DNA of 64,000 nt. It comes from Prinia subflava (lineage: Eukaryota; Chordata; Aves; Passeriformes; Cisticolidae). A program made the position numbers and the translations under genes. The notes below the pieces were generated by a model. It did no database searches. It was not told where the DNA came from and saw only the letters and a list, made by a program, of their open reading frames with translations. Every line of letters starts with the position of its first letter. Within the stretch, counting starts at the first letter, position 1. The stretch covers positions 13,210,032-13,274,031 of the forward strand of contig NC_086256.1 of assembly GCF_021018805.1 (NCBI RefSeq), written 5' to 3'. This document shows, piece by piece, positions 12,501 to 27,500 of this stretch.

Positions 12501-15500
12501 ATTTGCTTTTACAATTAAGAAGCCCACTCTGAAATTGATGACTGGGAGATGAGGGTGCAATTTCCTTGTCTTCATTCTCACTGTTCAGCTAATTCACTTT
12601 CTGTAGCTGCTGAGCACATATTGGGGTTTTCAAATGTTCAGAGTACGTTTCGAGGTAGGGGAGATGCTCCTGGATTTGTGAAAGGATTCTGACAGAACTA
12701 TCTGCTGTTCTATTGCACACTGTTCAGTTGGAGAGGTAATGATGTGAAAAGTTTTGTGGTTTACATTTCCATCTCTTTCTTTCTTTGCAGATTGCATGTC
12801 CGGTTTTTGCAGGTCTCTTACACTTTTTCTTCCTGGCAGCCTTTGCCTGGATGTGTCTAGAAGGAGTGCAGCTTTATCTAATGTTAGTAGAAGTATTTGA
12901 AAGTGAATATTCTAGAAAGAAGTACTATTATGTTGCTGGCTACCTCTTCCCTGCTACAGTAGTTGGTGTCTCAGCAGCTATTGACTACAAGAGCTACGGA
13001 ACAGAGAAAGCGTAAGTAATTGCAAGTGACCTGAGTGTTTTTCAAGTGAATAATTTTTTAAAGCCTATTAGCTGTCAGAGGGTCCCTGACAGACTAAAAT
13101 ACCATCTGAAGGCTTTATTGGTAAGAGAATGGCAATGCTGTGCACAAATTACAATCAAGTCTTTTGTAATTCTCTAGGTTCAGGGGATTTGTACTCTAGA
13201 GGGACCAATTCTAAATTATGGGCTTTCTTTTAACACAAAAGATTGACCTGAAACAAATTGAAAAAATAAATAACTTTTTGTCCTCAGATGTATATTAAGC
13301 AAAATTTCTCAAAGTATCTGACAAGCCTAACCACCTAGTTTTAAGCTAATGCTTCATTAGATCTCTTTGTTCAGCTGTCCCTCTAGCTAGCTCTCATTCT
13401 GAATTATGACAGTACAATATTCCAACCTGTATGTTTTATTTTGATAATACTTTATCAGGCAAGTAGAGTGGGATTAAAATTAGCCCCTGCCTTTTATTTA
13501 CACAAATACAGATGTATATAGGAAGTGACAGAAGGTAGACAGAAAACATTTCTGAGGATTTGAGTTGCTGGAGGCATGAATTTGCCTTTCAGTAGTGTTT
13601 ATTTTGTCCCTTTGATGAAATTAGTTACAGAATGGGAAGATTCTGTTGACTACAAGGAAGCTGCTTGATTTTGCTACTGATGAAAGACAAATAAGAGAAT
13701 TCAGGAGGGAACTGGGCTGTACGATAAATGAATTGCTAAGTGAAGTTGGCCTTAATAGGTTTATACGTCATTTAGTCTGGTATCTTATGTATTCTTCCTC
13801 TACAGTTCAACTCCCAGATGGGACATTTTATTTATACCATATTGTTATTCAGCAAAACATGGCATCTGAATATTTTCTGTCTCATATTCTTCAGGCGTGA
13901 GCACTTAGCATATGATAAAAAGTTAAAAGCAGACTTTGAAGATCACATGGGAAGCCTGCAAAAATTATTTACTGGTGTCAGTGTCATTAGTCCATGATAG
14001 CACCTGTCACCAAACCTTTTGGCTGAAAGGAGAGCTTGTTCTGGTTTTGTTTCTCCTGATGTTAGTTACTCCTGATGATGTAGTTTCAGGTTCAGGCACG
14101 TTATTATGCAGAGTATTAGAAGAGTTTCAGGTTAGGTATTGTCCATGGAATAAGTGCTACTGTGCAATGTTCATCATTGTTTGCTGGCAAAGTGTTACCT
14201 TAAGAAGTATTTTTGCACTTTCCATTTATCACACTGAGGTGCTAATGCAGCTTTTCACTTTTCATTCTCTTTCTTCCATACTAGTTGCTGGCTACACGTA
14301 GATAACTATTTTATCTGGAGTTTCATTGGACCTGTTACCTTTATTATTCTGGTAAGAACTTTGGGTTTTTTTCCTTTCTTTTTAGGTTGCCTCACAGCAG
14401 ATTAAAAAGATTTAAAATCTCATTCAATGCCATCCTTATTCACAAGACATTCCATGAAAATGCTTATAAACCATTTGGAATTTGACTAATGGTTATATAA
14501 ATATGTAGAAGTCTTTAAAGAGTGCTGACCAAATGATTAATTGTCAAAGCTGTGGTGGCACTTCAGCATGGCCATTTTTTCCTAATGGCTTGAATTCTGA
14601 AGGTCGTATTGACATGGGTAGTCATATGAAAGATCAATGAAGTACTAAACACAGGGGTTTTTTAAAAGGAACCATTATTATTGCTTCCAATTGAGTCACT
14701 ACTGTACACATTCTAGAATTTAGCTGCTAATTATACAACATAATTCTCTCAAAAGGGTATTCTAATGCACTGGATAATTAAATAAATTTTATGTTCCATT
14801 ACACTTACACAGTATTTGTATGTGTATTTGCACATGCACATTTTTCCATGCCTACCTCTGTGTATTTGTGTTACATGTAGTGCCTCTCAGACAGAAAAAT
14901 AAATAAAATAAATAATGGGCTGTTATGTGACCAGTAGAAAGCCTGTGCACATTCATTGCTGAAGTCACTGTGTGCCTGCACACATCTGTGCACCCACAGC
15001 TGGGTGCCCCAGTGTCCCCTTGGCACAGAATGTTGCATTCATACTTCAGTTTCCAATTCTCTGAGCACTTCCAGGTAAGAAGCGTGTGGCCACATGTCAA
15101 CCCAGGGAGAGAACCTCTCCCATTTATTTAAGACCAAAAATACCAGCACTACACAGTGGAGGAATTTGTGAGCAGAGTGAATGCAAGATGTGCATTTTGA
15201 CTTACCTTGGTTTTCTCAACTAGCTCTGTATCTTTAAAGCCTGGTATTACTTGGGAAATATCGTAGAAGGCTGGCTAGGGACATAGTTTGTGTATGAGGC
15301 CTTTTGTCACAATTGCTGATAGTTTGGAAGGATGAATTAATTAGTTTTCATGCTTTTGAAATCTGAAATAGTTGCGTGTTTTCCTGCCCTTTCACAGTAG
15401 TAAAGTTGTGAAAATGTTAACAGAATTTCAGTTCACTTGAATTTCCAGATTCAGGAATTGTATTTTTCCATATTCAGAAATAATATTTTTTCAGTGTGAA

Positions 15501-18500
15501 TCACATGCATCAGGCATAATTTTGAAATTTCTTTGACTTTTATAGATCTGTGTGCCAAACATATTATTTCAGCACTTTTTGTACTTATAGTACAAATTGA
15601 TATTTTGATTATGGAAATTTCTACTAAAAATGCACCTAGCCAATGTTTTGGGTTGCATTTACTCTGTTTATATCACAAACTGTTTGAATCCTTGAGCAGT
15701 CACTTAAGAAAAGATAGTTGTGCAATGTAGGGGTTGTTAGAGTTCTTTGGCATATTTTCAAAGACATGGGCATAGATGCCAAAATTTATGAGTGCAGGAC
15801 TTGAATTAGAAAAATTGCTTTGTTTGTAAGATTTAAGTGTAGACCACAATAATTGTACAGAGTTTATTTTAAATACATTCAAATTAAATCATATCTCAGA
15901 ATGATGGGCATTCTTTTTTTTACTAAACCTACAATTGCAACTGAAAGTCTTAGAAAGATAGACTTAATATGCTCAATATGACAGACACTATTTTTCAACA
16001 TGTAGTTGTTTCTTGTAGTTGTAATTATTCTGGAAATTGTTCTGAGTTTCATGCTACAATAGTTAAATCACCTCAAGTCTGGTTGTGTGGTGATAATTTT
16101 GCTTTTTGTTTGTGGCTCCTTCCTTATTTTATTGTTACTGGGGGTATTTGCTAAGTCACCTATATTTCTCTCCCTTCCTCTAAAATAACATTTCACATGG
16201 GAAGCCTTGGGCTTTGCTGACGGCTTTTTCACTTCCTCATAACCAGGTCAGAGTGAAAATGGAGGTGAAGGACATTTAATCATATTGACCATGTACAGAC
16301 ATAGTTCACTATTATTTACTGGCCATGACATTATTATCCTCCAGCAAATCATTTAGACTGAGACGCAAAAGGCTTTTGGGAGCAGTATTCCCAACTTGAA
16401 AAATATGAAACAGCAGGTAGCAATCACAGCACAGTTCCTGGGAGTAATTCTTCTCTGGCAATTGCTTTGCCCTCTAATCGTCCCAGCTGAGAAAGCAAGA
16501 GAAACCACAGGAAGAAGTGTGAGAAGTGTACTGGCTAAAAAATACTATGTCACATGCACTGTAACCAAAGAGCTGTATTTGTAGTGTAGCTTACTTAGTG
16601 TCAGTAGCATGTGAGAATTTTGCCTTGGTGAGCTTTTTAACATGTTGCTCAAATCACTTCTGTGTTTCTCGGTTTAATAGTCCTGCACATAAACTCTTTT
16701 TTGACAGTATTGCTTTCCATTTTAATTTATAGGGTTTTTTTCTCTGAATTTATAAGCATTTGTGGCTGTGCACATTTTTTGCACAAAATGAGAAAATGGG
16801 AAGGATGAGGGGCAAGTATGAAGTTCCTCAGTACATCTTCTGAGGAACTTTTAACTTCACTATTTCTATAGCCTGTCATGCCTTTGGGCACCAGGGTTAT
16901 TATATCTATGAGAAAAGTGCATGCAAGTAATGAGCGGTGGGAAACCATTAGTATGCCTGAAATGGTTTAATGAAAGCTTGGATCATGATACGTCAGGAGC
17001 TGTTCTTATCATTTGGACAGCTCCATCTGCATCTTTAATAATTAATTCAGTTCAGTAAGAGTTCAGTGTGCACACTCATTTAGAAGCCTTCGGAGAGCAC
17101 CTCTCTCACTGCCAGTCCCAGGGAGAAATAGGCTTCTGCATGGCTAAGAGCAAAGATCTGGAGATACAAGAGCAGTTTTAGAGCTGCATTTGCCAGGTAA
17201 CAAAAGCTCCGGGGAGTTCAAAAAGGGTCAGAACATGTGCAGTTCAGCTAGGTTACTTCAGAGTGGTGTTTCTGTTCTTCTGTCTTATCGTATCCATGTC
17301 AGCACTGCAGGCTGTGTGGAATGAATTTTAAGCTGCTGAGCTCAAGGTGGACGTGATTCCATTGAGCAGGTTCATGGCTATAAAACAAACAGTGCACTTG
17401 TGTAATCTGTGGTCAGAAAAGCCTGAGCACTTTGACTGCAGTGTAGATCTGCATTCATTCATGTCCAAGGAACGGGTGGTGCCAGTTTAATTTAGCCAAA
17501 ACTGGTGCAGTTTGCTTCTCCAAGCTTGCAGACAAGGCCCACATATTAGTCCACCAAGGGTTGTCTAAGCAAAAATTACTAAGATGCCCCATTTCATTAG
17601 CACAGAATGTGTTAAATGTTCTCACCCAGCTGGAAGTATTGCTTACCTAAGTCAGTGGATGTACAGATGTACACATAACATGTGAAAATGGACTGTATTT
17701 CTAAACTTCTTTTTATAAATAATACATGTTTATCTTTCTATAGTAGACACTTGATAAATGGTATTTGTTAGTCACAGGAAAATTTATAATAATTTTTGCA
17801 AAATCTAGTTTTATTTTGCTGCTAATTCATTGTACCTGCAGCTAATTCCAGTTGATAAGTTCTTCTGTGCAGGTTAGTACACCCACTTTTTTAAAAAGTT
17901 GAGTTGGACACATTCCCTCTCTCAAAATTACATAGATTTCAGGGGCTAGAAAGACAAATTTCCTACTTTACCTTCTTTCATGTCCAGTTCCTTCTGATTT
18001 CCAAATGAGACATGGCCATATGTGTGTTGCCTGTGAAAGAATCATTATCTTCCAGGGTGCTGCATTTGATTATTACCATAAAAATTCTTCATATTTTATA
18101 TTTTAAAGTAGTTCACTTTTCTACTTTTTAATAGTAGTTCACTATCCAATTACATATGTCATATGAAAAGATGACAAGGAACTAGTATATTAGAAGATAC
18201 TCCAATATTTTTTTTTGACTTTACACAAAATTCTAAAATCAGGCTGTAGATTAAGCTAGTTCTCTATCCAGTATGCCATCTCTCCCAGTAGATAGTAAAT
18301 TTTCGATACTAGATTAGAATCAAGTATAAACATAAATTAAATCCTATCAATTCAAATTTTTGTGTACTATTACCAGCTAATGTTTTAAAAGATCTCATAT
18401 TATAGCTTCACCTTCTGTAGCTCTGTGTTCTGTCACTCTTTGGTATCAGAGCAGAATTTTCAAATCCCAAAACTGATGCCTGACCAGACTTTTAATTTCT

Positions 18501-21500
18501 TATTTTTAGCCTTCAAGAGTGTTGGTCTGATTTGCAGACATGCAGCACGAAAGAGATTTTACAGACTTGATTAAGGATAATTTTAGGACTGTTTGCAATG
18601 TATGCATTGTGCATCTCTGTGTGTGTTTGCACAATGTATTTATATTTTTTACTAGCATTGAAGAAGAGTTCAGCTGCAGATTTTGGCTCATCTGGAATGG
18701 ATGCAGCCCAGTTGTCCAGATGAGGTCCAGCCAGTCACTAACAATTTATATTACATGAAGTGATGAGAACACCACCACTGTCACAGGCCCATTTTCTCTC
18801 TTAGAAGATTGCTCTCAAAAGTCTCTCTTGCCCTTCATGTGGGCCTTTGTATGACCTCAGAGTACTGCATGCTGGTGGTGAACATTTTCTTAAAGAAAGG
18901 TGTCCTACTCAGACCATCTGTCAAGCTTGGAAAACATCTACAAATTCATTGGCTTGGATCAGTAACAGCTCAGTCCTCACAGAAACATTCAAGTTGAAAG
19001 CGCCTTCAGGAGATGAGTGGTCAAGCCTTCTTCTCAAAATATCCACATCTCTGAGCCAGACCACATTGCCCAGAGCTGGAAAAGCTTTACTTGTGTAAAT
19101 GAATACAAAACTCCTAACTGTTTTTTCTTCTACATATTCTCCTACATATTTCTCACCAAGAAAAGTAATTCAGTTATTCCTTATAAAAGCAATTATTTTC
19201 CAGCAAATCTCCTTCCCTCACTGCTTAGTGTCTTTCCTGAGAAAAAAGAAAAAAAAAAAACAAAACCACAAAAAAACAGCAGGATGCCCAAAAGTCTTTA
19301 ACTCATGAGTTCCTCCAAAACAATCAGTTTCTAGATGAAAAACAGTTATGGAGCCAAAAGCAAATCTATAGAAAGGTTTGGATACAGTATCTGTAAGGAG
19401 GCAAAATAGGGTTTGTATAATGATATAATGTGTAACAGAGATGCCAGCATGTTTGAACAAGTGGCAAACCATGGTCTTTTGACTGCTGAAACTGAAAACT
19501 ATGCAATATTTCACTGTGATGGAGAAACAAGTATCATATGCTCAGTTGTCATAGTTACTTTGTCTTCAAAGTACAGTAATTTTCCTTTTTTCTTGGAAGG
19601 ACTTTTTCAGCTGCTGTAATACGGCATTATTATTTCTGTGGGCTGGTTTTGTGGGTCTGTGCCTAAATTACAATTAAAATGTCACTTAAGAAACTGCTTT
19701 GTGCAGTTGTTCCCTGGTGCAGCAATAAGATATACCCAGACAGAGCTGAGTACCTACATAAAACCTGCTTAATACAATGGAACTTGGCTCAAGCTCTGGG
19801 GTAAGGCTGTGTCTGCTCAGATGTCACCAAAGGAAACTCAGTATGTGAATACAAGTTCTTATTTGTCATGTGGCAAACCAGCACTTCAGTTGTACAAAGA
19901 ATCACAGGATAAAACCCTCTTGTTTCATAAGGCAGTCATTTATGGGCTAAGACATATCTATGAGTTTTTATCCAAGAATGATGATGCCAGTACAATACAG
20001 GATACTCCAGGGTAGCTACTTAGGCAAGGATTAGCTTCCAGCTGTGCTGTAAATACTATTTTGAACTGGATTGTGCACTCCTGGATGCGTGGGTTGCAGC
20101 CAAAGTTGATGTACGTTAGGATTGACACAGGGAATGTGTCTTAGCTCTTAATCTGTTTGCACAAAAAGCAAATTGAGGTTGCATTTTTCAAGCAGGCTGA
20201 AGCAGGCTCTCATGTTATATCAGCTACCAAACTGTGCAAGAAACTTTTTCAAATAGATAAAAATTAAAATCTCTGTGCAAAGACATAGAACTGAGGGGTC
20301 AGGTCAGTTGCAGAGCCCTTGTCCTGTCTGGTGCAAAGACCAGGGAGAATAGCAACTTGTTTTCTCATCCAATGAAGTTATGCCATACAGTGGAAACCTA
20401 GATAAGAGAAAGAGATCACAATGATATAATGAAATGATTTTCCTCATCTGTTAGTCATTTCCTATAAGAATCATAAGCTATAATCACCAAGGTCATGAAT
20501 TATTGACACTTCCATTACATTCTGCAGCAATGGAAATATGCTTCACCTACACCCTGTACATACATCAGCTTAAAGGTTAAGTATTTTCATCCAGTTCTTG
20601 AAACACAAACAGAAATCAATCATAAAAGTTTATTTCCCTTATTTGTATCACAGACACCTTTTTCTGTTAATCTCAACATACAATTGTTAAAATGTTGTAC
20701 TTTGCATGATAAGATCAAAAGTTGCCAGGCACTTTTCTGGTGCTGAGAACTCCATTATAGTTCATGCTGTCCATCCTGGTTTTGAGACAGCAGCAGGAGT
20801 GATTCTTAGTAACAGACTCTGATCAGAGCCTTCAAAATACTCATCTTTTTAAGATTAAGACCAGCCCTTTATTAGGGTTTCAGTGACATTTCTGACCTGA
20901 AAGCTGAAGATTTTGAAGCTGTCTCAAACCAAAGGCTACCCAAATTGAGAGACTGGGTATAGTCCTGCTCCATAAGCAGCCAGTTGCATATATATGGAAG
21001 ATTATAAGATTGGGGCTCTCTGTCTAATGTATGTGTTATAAGGATGTCAAACATATTCTTCCATCTTCTCTTAGCTTTTGGTCCAGCCACTTCATGTGGA
21101 CCATTGTAGCAGTAGACAAGGATGGTGTCTTCTTCCTGAAAGGACGTGGTTCTTACTGGTTTCAGAGATACTGGCTTTCTGTGTGATAGAGGACAGCACA
21201 AACTAATTACTGAAATTAATTGGATACCACTTTTTAGCCTGTATTCTGCAGGCATCCTTGTATTTGGCTTGCCTGCTCTTTTCACAGGCTTTGAAGTCAA
21301 TAGGAGAAAGGCAGCCCGTAACTTTGATATCTGTGATTCTGTTTCACAATAAGAGAATGATAAAAAATTTCCTTCAGTACCTTCCCTAACATAGGTGTTA
21401 CCTATGTGAATGACACAACAAGAATAAGATGCCACAGTCCTTCAAGGGGCACACACAGTTTCACTTCGACAGAATCCAGACTACAAAGGGAAAGAGGGCA

Positions 21501-24500
21501 GCAGGAGGGTGCACCACAAGCATATGTCTATGGCACTGTTAAGTTTGATGCATTTGCTACATCTTTGTGTTTCTTCTTCTTTTCTTCTTCCCTTTTCCTT
21601 TTTTTCCAGTTACATTTAAAGTCTTTTCAAGACCCCAGTAGGACTGTGAGAACAAAAAGGAATAAAAAATAAAAATAAAGGCGAAACCAGCAAAGGTGAA
21701 AAACATTTCAAAATCAGGATAGGGTGATAAAAAGACAACTAGTATAGCCCAGTAATGAGGTGACCATGGTCCTCAGAGTGAGATAGGGAACAGGGCCAGA
21801 GGTGACAGGTAAAGGTGAGCAGCTGATGAGAAAAACATGCTGGGGGACAGAGCTAGACTGGCAATGGCAAGTGTTGGACATGAGTTAAATATTGTGGTTC
21901 ATGATGATGTGGTGCCTTTCAGAAATTAAGGAAAGAACTTCCAATATTTTTATCATCTCATTCTTATTTGCAATCACAGTTGGCAGACCATCTGATATAG
22001 TTACCAATTTTCACTACTTACATGGAAATAAACTACATAGTTTTTGTTTAGCCTGTAACATCATCATTATTCAACCTATTACTTGAAGTAGTTTAATTTC
22101 ATTCTTATCTGTTTTGACAGCTGAATCTTATCTTCCTGGTGATCACATTGTGCAAAATGGTGAAACACTCAAACACTTTGAAACCAGACTCTAGCAGGTT
22201 GGAAAACATTAAGTAAGTGCTTTGTGTTCAAGTATGAGAACTATGATTATTTTCTGATTGCTGAACTGATTGAAAGCTACTCTCCATTAGGAGCACATGC
22301 CATTGTCTCCCAGCAACTGCAGATGTCAATTAGAAGCAAACAGAGCCAATCCTGCTTTCGTCACATTGTTGCTGTAATGTCACAAACGCCGGTCAAAATT
22401 AGATAATTTCAGTCTGGAACTAGTGCCAAGAAACTGTTTCACGGAAATGCCACAGCACTGTAGTAATTTCATTTGCATTTAAAATGCAGTTCAAAAATGA
22501 TGTTCCTGTTTCCATGGCTGATATGATTATATTAAGTTTGTTTTGTTAAATGACTTTTTGATTTAGGGATTCTGAGCAGTTTCTACTCGTAATCCTGTTC
22601 TCCCAAGAGAATTGACTCTATTATTATTGTTAACTTGAAGATTATCTGCTGTTTTCTTGCTAATTTAACAAATGTTTACTTTATCATGGTGTTCTACTGT
22701 AGTATCCCTTTTGCAGAGTAATAATAAGTTTTATATAACTAACAAGGCTTTGGCAGCTTTCGCTTCTTTAGATAGCTTTTTACTGTATTCTGTATAGCCT
22801 TAGGTTGTATTCAAGGTTTTTGTTACCAACACTGAAGGGATGGTGCGACTTTCTAACACTGAGGGTTGGATGTGAAAGGGTTTTACAGATCTGCTTTGAA
22901 CGTTGGAAATGGCAAAGGGAGACTCAGTAAGGATGACATTGTGAACTAGATGTTGTAGATAGGTCAGTATCAGCTTCATTGCATGTTGCATGATGAGAGA
23001 GAGAGCTAATCTTTAGCATCTCTCTCTTTTCTTCCTTTTCCTCTTTCTGTCTTCTCATCCACACCAGTAATTACCGTGTTTGTGATGGCTACTATAATAC
23101 GGACTTACCTGGGTAAGATAGAACCCTACATTAACAAACTTCTAGCATGATTTTTAACTTTACAAACTCGGTCATATTGTGGATTTCCCTTAATTTTAAT
23201 TAACTATTTTTGAGATACCTGATTTGCTAAAGATTTTTAAACTATTATATGCCTTTATAATTTTAAATTGCTTGCTTCTGCATTTTGAATATCCTAATTT
23301 TGACTAATTTTTATAGACAATTTAAAAATGCTCTTATTAATTTCTGTTTCAATTCTGTCTAATAATTTTGTTTCTCTTTTCTGCTTATAATGCTTTCTAG
23401 CTATGAAGATAATAAGCCATTTATCAAGTAAGATCATTAGTTAGATGTGGAATTCACTGACTAAATTCCCTTTCCCTTTCATTCTGTGCTGTTCACTACA
23501 ATTCCTTTTCCTTAACCTCTTCATGATGGAATCTTTTTTAGATTGTTCTGTAAAGCAATATCCATGTTTTTGTCACATTTCAGCAGGGTTTCTTCATGCG
23601 GAAGTTACATCCTCTAGCTTCAGTTTAGCTGAGTTTATCGAAGCATTAATGATTTGGGCTCTAGGCTTTTAATCTGCTGTTTAACCTTTGTGCATTTGTG
23701 TTACATTATTTGGTGTCATATGGCAGCACCACCGTTTAAAATCTATGGTGTGATTAGTGGCTAAGCCAGATTTATCAATCTCTTCTCTAAAAGCAGATAA
23801 AGCAATGGAGTAGCTGGGGCTTGTGCTATACTTCTGCATTTCAAAATAGTTTTGACATCCTATGCTGTTCTTGAGAAAGACAAAGGTTATATCTACTCAT
23901 GCTGTTTTCACTGGAGTCTTAAGAGTACTGAATGGAATTGTTCTTTCTTGAATAGATAAAAGGTTAAACCCAAGGAATTTTTACATTTGAATGTGAAACT
24001 AGTAAAAGTCAACTGCAGGAACTGAAATGCTAATATTGGATTTGGCAAAGTACATTCTCATAAGTAATGTTACTAAAATAAATTTTCTTTTACAGATCCT
24101 GGGTCCTGGGTGCATTTGCTCTCCTGTGTCTCCTTGGCCTAACATGGTCATTTGGTCTGCTGTTTATAAATGAGGGGACCGTTGTGATGACATATCTCTT
24201 CACAGTATTTAATGCTTTCCAAGGAATGTTTATTTTCATCTTTCATTGTGCCCTTCAAAAGAAAGTAAGTTACCAAAACCACAGATGAATGTTCCCTAAC
24301 TCCTTAGAAATGCCACACATAATTCTTAAGAAAATACAGATAAAATTAGCAATTTGAGGAACTGAAGTACTTTGAAGTAGTTTGAGGAGGGGACTAGAAT
24401 TCCAATGCAGTTCTTGCTGTATGTGCTAGTGGGAGTCATGTAACTGCTCTGTGACCAGGCAGGTTTGACATGGATGCAGCATTTCCAACCTGGGCTTGAA

Positions 24501-27500
24501 AAGTTTGGAGGTTTTGTGAAGAAAATGTAAAAGATTAACACTGGTACTGTGGTACATATTAGCCTGGACTTACAGCCAAAAGCCTTTCATGTCCACATGA
24601 AACAAGTCCTGCCTTTGCTGCAGTGCTGCAAACAGAGGATTGGTTACAATATCAGCCCGTATCAGGCAGGAAATGCTCTCCTTTTCTTAGGTCAAGGCAG
24701 AGCACCTCTCCTGAGATCCCATTAAGCTGCCACATAAAGCTGTGGGTGATAGGCAGGGATTGTACTATGTATGCTCCTTCATTACAAAATTAAGTGGGAT
24801 GTAAAAATTAATCTTATTATGAACTTTGACACACCTTATAAAAAAGTAGTCATTAATGCTAGACAGCTGCTAACAGGAATAGTTTTCTGAAGATGGAAAA
24901 GATGCCAGCATTAATACTTTTTTCCCAAGTGTTTGCCTCCCCCAGAAATCCCAACAGCTTTGTGCTCTCCACTGGAGTCTCCCTCAGGAGTGGGATGAGC
25001 TAAATTAGTTCTGCTCCCCTTCTCTGGAAGAAAGCAGAAGGGTCCAGAAGGAGCAGGTATCCTGGAAGGAGAGAGAGAGACAAAGAGAGACAGAGGGAGA
25101 CAGAGAGAAAGCTTAAAGGGGAGAGGAGCAAGCAGGACAGAAGGAAGGTGAAGGCCACAGCTCTGTGGGACCCATTTTTGGGTTCCCTGCACCCCTTGTC
25201 TTCCCCAGAGGGTGGAGATTGCTTCCAAGGATGCCTTAGAGGTGCTTTAATGAAGAATGCATAAAATGTCAGCCTTTGTTAGAAGGCAGGAAAAGTGAAA
25301 ATAAGGCGAGTTGAGAGGGAGGGTGGACATGAAAAAAATCCGACCCAAACAAACTTAACATGAAATTAAGTCCTACATTTGGAAATATCTAATTTGCAAT
25401 ATTTAGATTCTAAATACTTTTACCAATTTTAGGCTGGAGACCTAGGAATTATTAACTCCCATTATAATTAGCTCACCAGAGACATACTTAACTGATATTT
25501 GTGAGATGGTTTGAGACCATTGGATAAAGTGTTGCTGTGTAAATATGAAAATCCTATGCTCATGTTCTCAACTGTATCAGCTCTAACATTACCAACATCT
25601 CTAAATTTGGTGTAGACAATGGCATTCATAGGTGTTTTAGGAAAACATCTTGTAGACAGATATTACCCAGGTGAACATGACACTCCACTCATTTGGAGGG
25701 AACAAAAGCACACTTAGAAGATTGAGCCTAAGAGAAGAAGATAGGGAAGAAAATGCAAACATTCTCAAAATGCAAATAATTTCTAGGCTGGGGTTTCATA
25801 TAACATTTCCCTTTTTACTATTTGTATTGGACTTGAAAATCAGAAACAGACTCCTTTTTATTTCTTTATACAGCTGTGCATTGTTTTTATATAAAGTGGA
25901 GTCAGCAAAAAGCAATATTAAAATACCAGTCAAGTGTGAAAAAACATAACCTAGAGCAATAAGATTTATACCTGAAAGAATGTTAAAGCTGCCATTTAAG
26001 ATTTTTAAGTGTCACTGCCTTTGACTGGATATTGTCCTATCCACTGTCTGCATAGCTAATGTATTCTTTTTATTCTGTTATTACTACTTGGTCACTAAAT
26101 TGAACAGAGAAATAGAAATGTGGAAGTGAAAACTATTATGTTTCCAGTTCTGACGAGATGATAGTGCTGTTGCTTCCATCAGTTTCCAACAAGCTATAAT
26201 TTAGAAATAATGACAGTGGAATGGGTAGTCCTGACAGATAATGTACATTCACTGCAATATAGGCATTAGGCAAAACCAGCCCTCGAGGGTGGTATTTGGG
26301 TAAAAATACAGTTTTGATTGCTCTTGTCTCTATTGTGTAGTGGTTTAGAACATTTAATATCCATTAGTGTTCAGGAATGTATTTTCTTAGGTGTTATACC
26401 ATCTAGTGATGACGTATATAGACCTATGTTTTCCAGGGTTAAAATTCATAATTCTAAGTTGTTTCATTTCTGTTTTCATTTTTTTACATGTCTTTTGTGT
26501 GGATATAGATAGGGGTTGACTTAAAATATGTACCATATACTTTTATAAAAAGCTGAGTTATTGTGCCTAGCTTGAAGTTAAAGCATAAATTATTCAACTT
26601 TTCTTCATCCTTATGATTATAGAAGCATCACAGTATGTATTCTGTGAGTAAAACACCTCTAGAAAACAGCACATTACATAATCCTTATTATTAATTTTTT
26701 GCTTTTCTCCTGTCCCCTTTTTGCATACACATAACTTTCTCTCTTATATATTCATAAATCAGACAGAATGTCCAGATTAGCTGAAATCCCTCTTTTCACA
26801 GAAACTCATAAGTCTCATTGATATAGAAAAGACACTTAAGTTCCCATGTAACCTGGTAGAAGATTTATGAATTTGGGCTTACACATCTTAAGAATTCTAT
26901 CCACTGTGTCCTTTCACTGATGCAGTCTTGCTGCCAAGACATGCACACACTCTTCTGTTATCCAAAAATAGTAGTCAGTGAAGCAGTCATGCAGTATAAG
27001 AGAATTAACTGCTCTGTAAAATGATCCTGATTACTTTTATGGCAATTCTTATCACACTTAACAAAACTGAAGTTTCCAGTAGGTCACTGGAAACAGAAGA
27101 TGAATAAATGCAGCCCAAATGCTGAAATCCTTAATTAGTTTTGCTGCTCAGTCAGAAAAAAATAAATCATAAACATAGGCATCTTCAAATTTCTAGATTC
27201 AACAAAGACAGGAATTAGAATTCTATGTTTTGGTGCTAGAAGTGAAAGATGCTTCATTCCCAGCTTTTATGGTTCGAAAAGTGATTCTGGAACACTGACA
27301 AGTGGGGCTGGGGTGTTTGTGAGCTCTGTCCAGTGCCAGGGCAGGTGTGGCCATCTGAAGGAGCAGCTGGATGAGCTACACAGAGGAAGAAAAATCCCTT
27401 TACAGCCATTGCAAGTTTTGCACTCTTTATTGGAAGTCATCACATAAGGGGGAGTTCTGAGCAGTGCTCAAGCCCTTCTTGCCTGCTAGGATGGAAAGAC

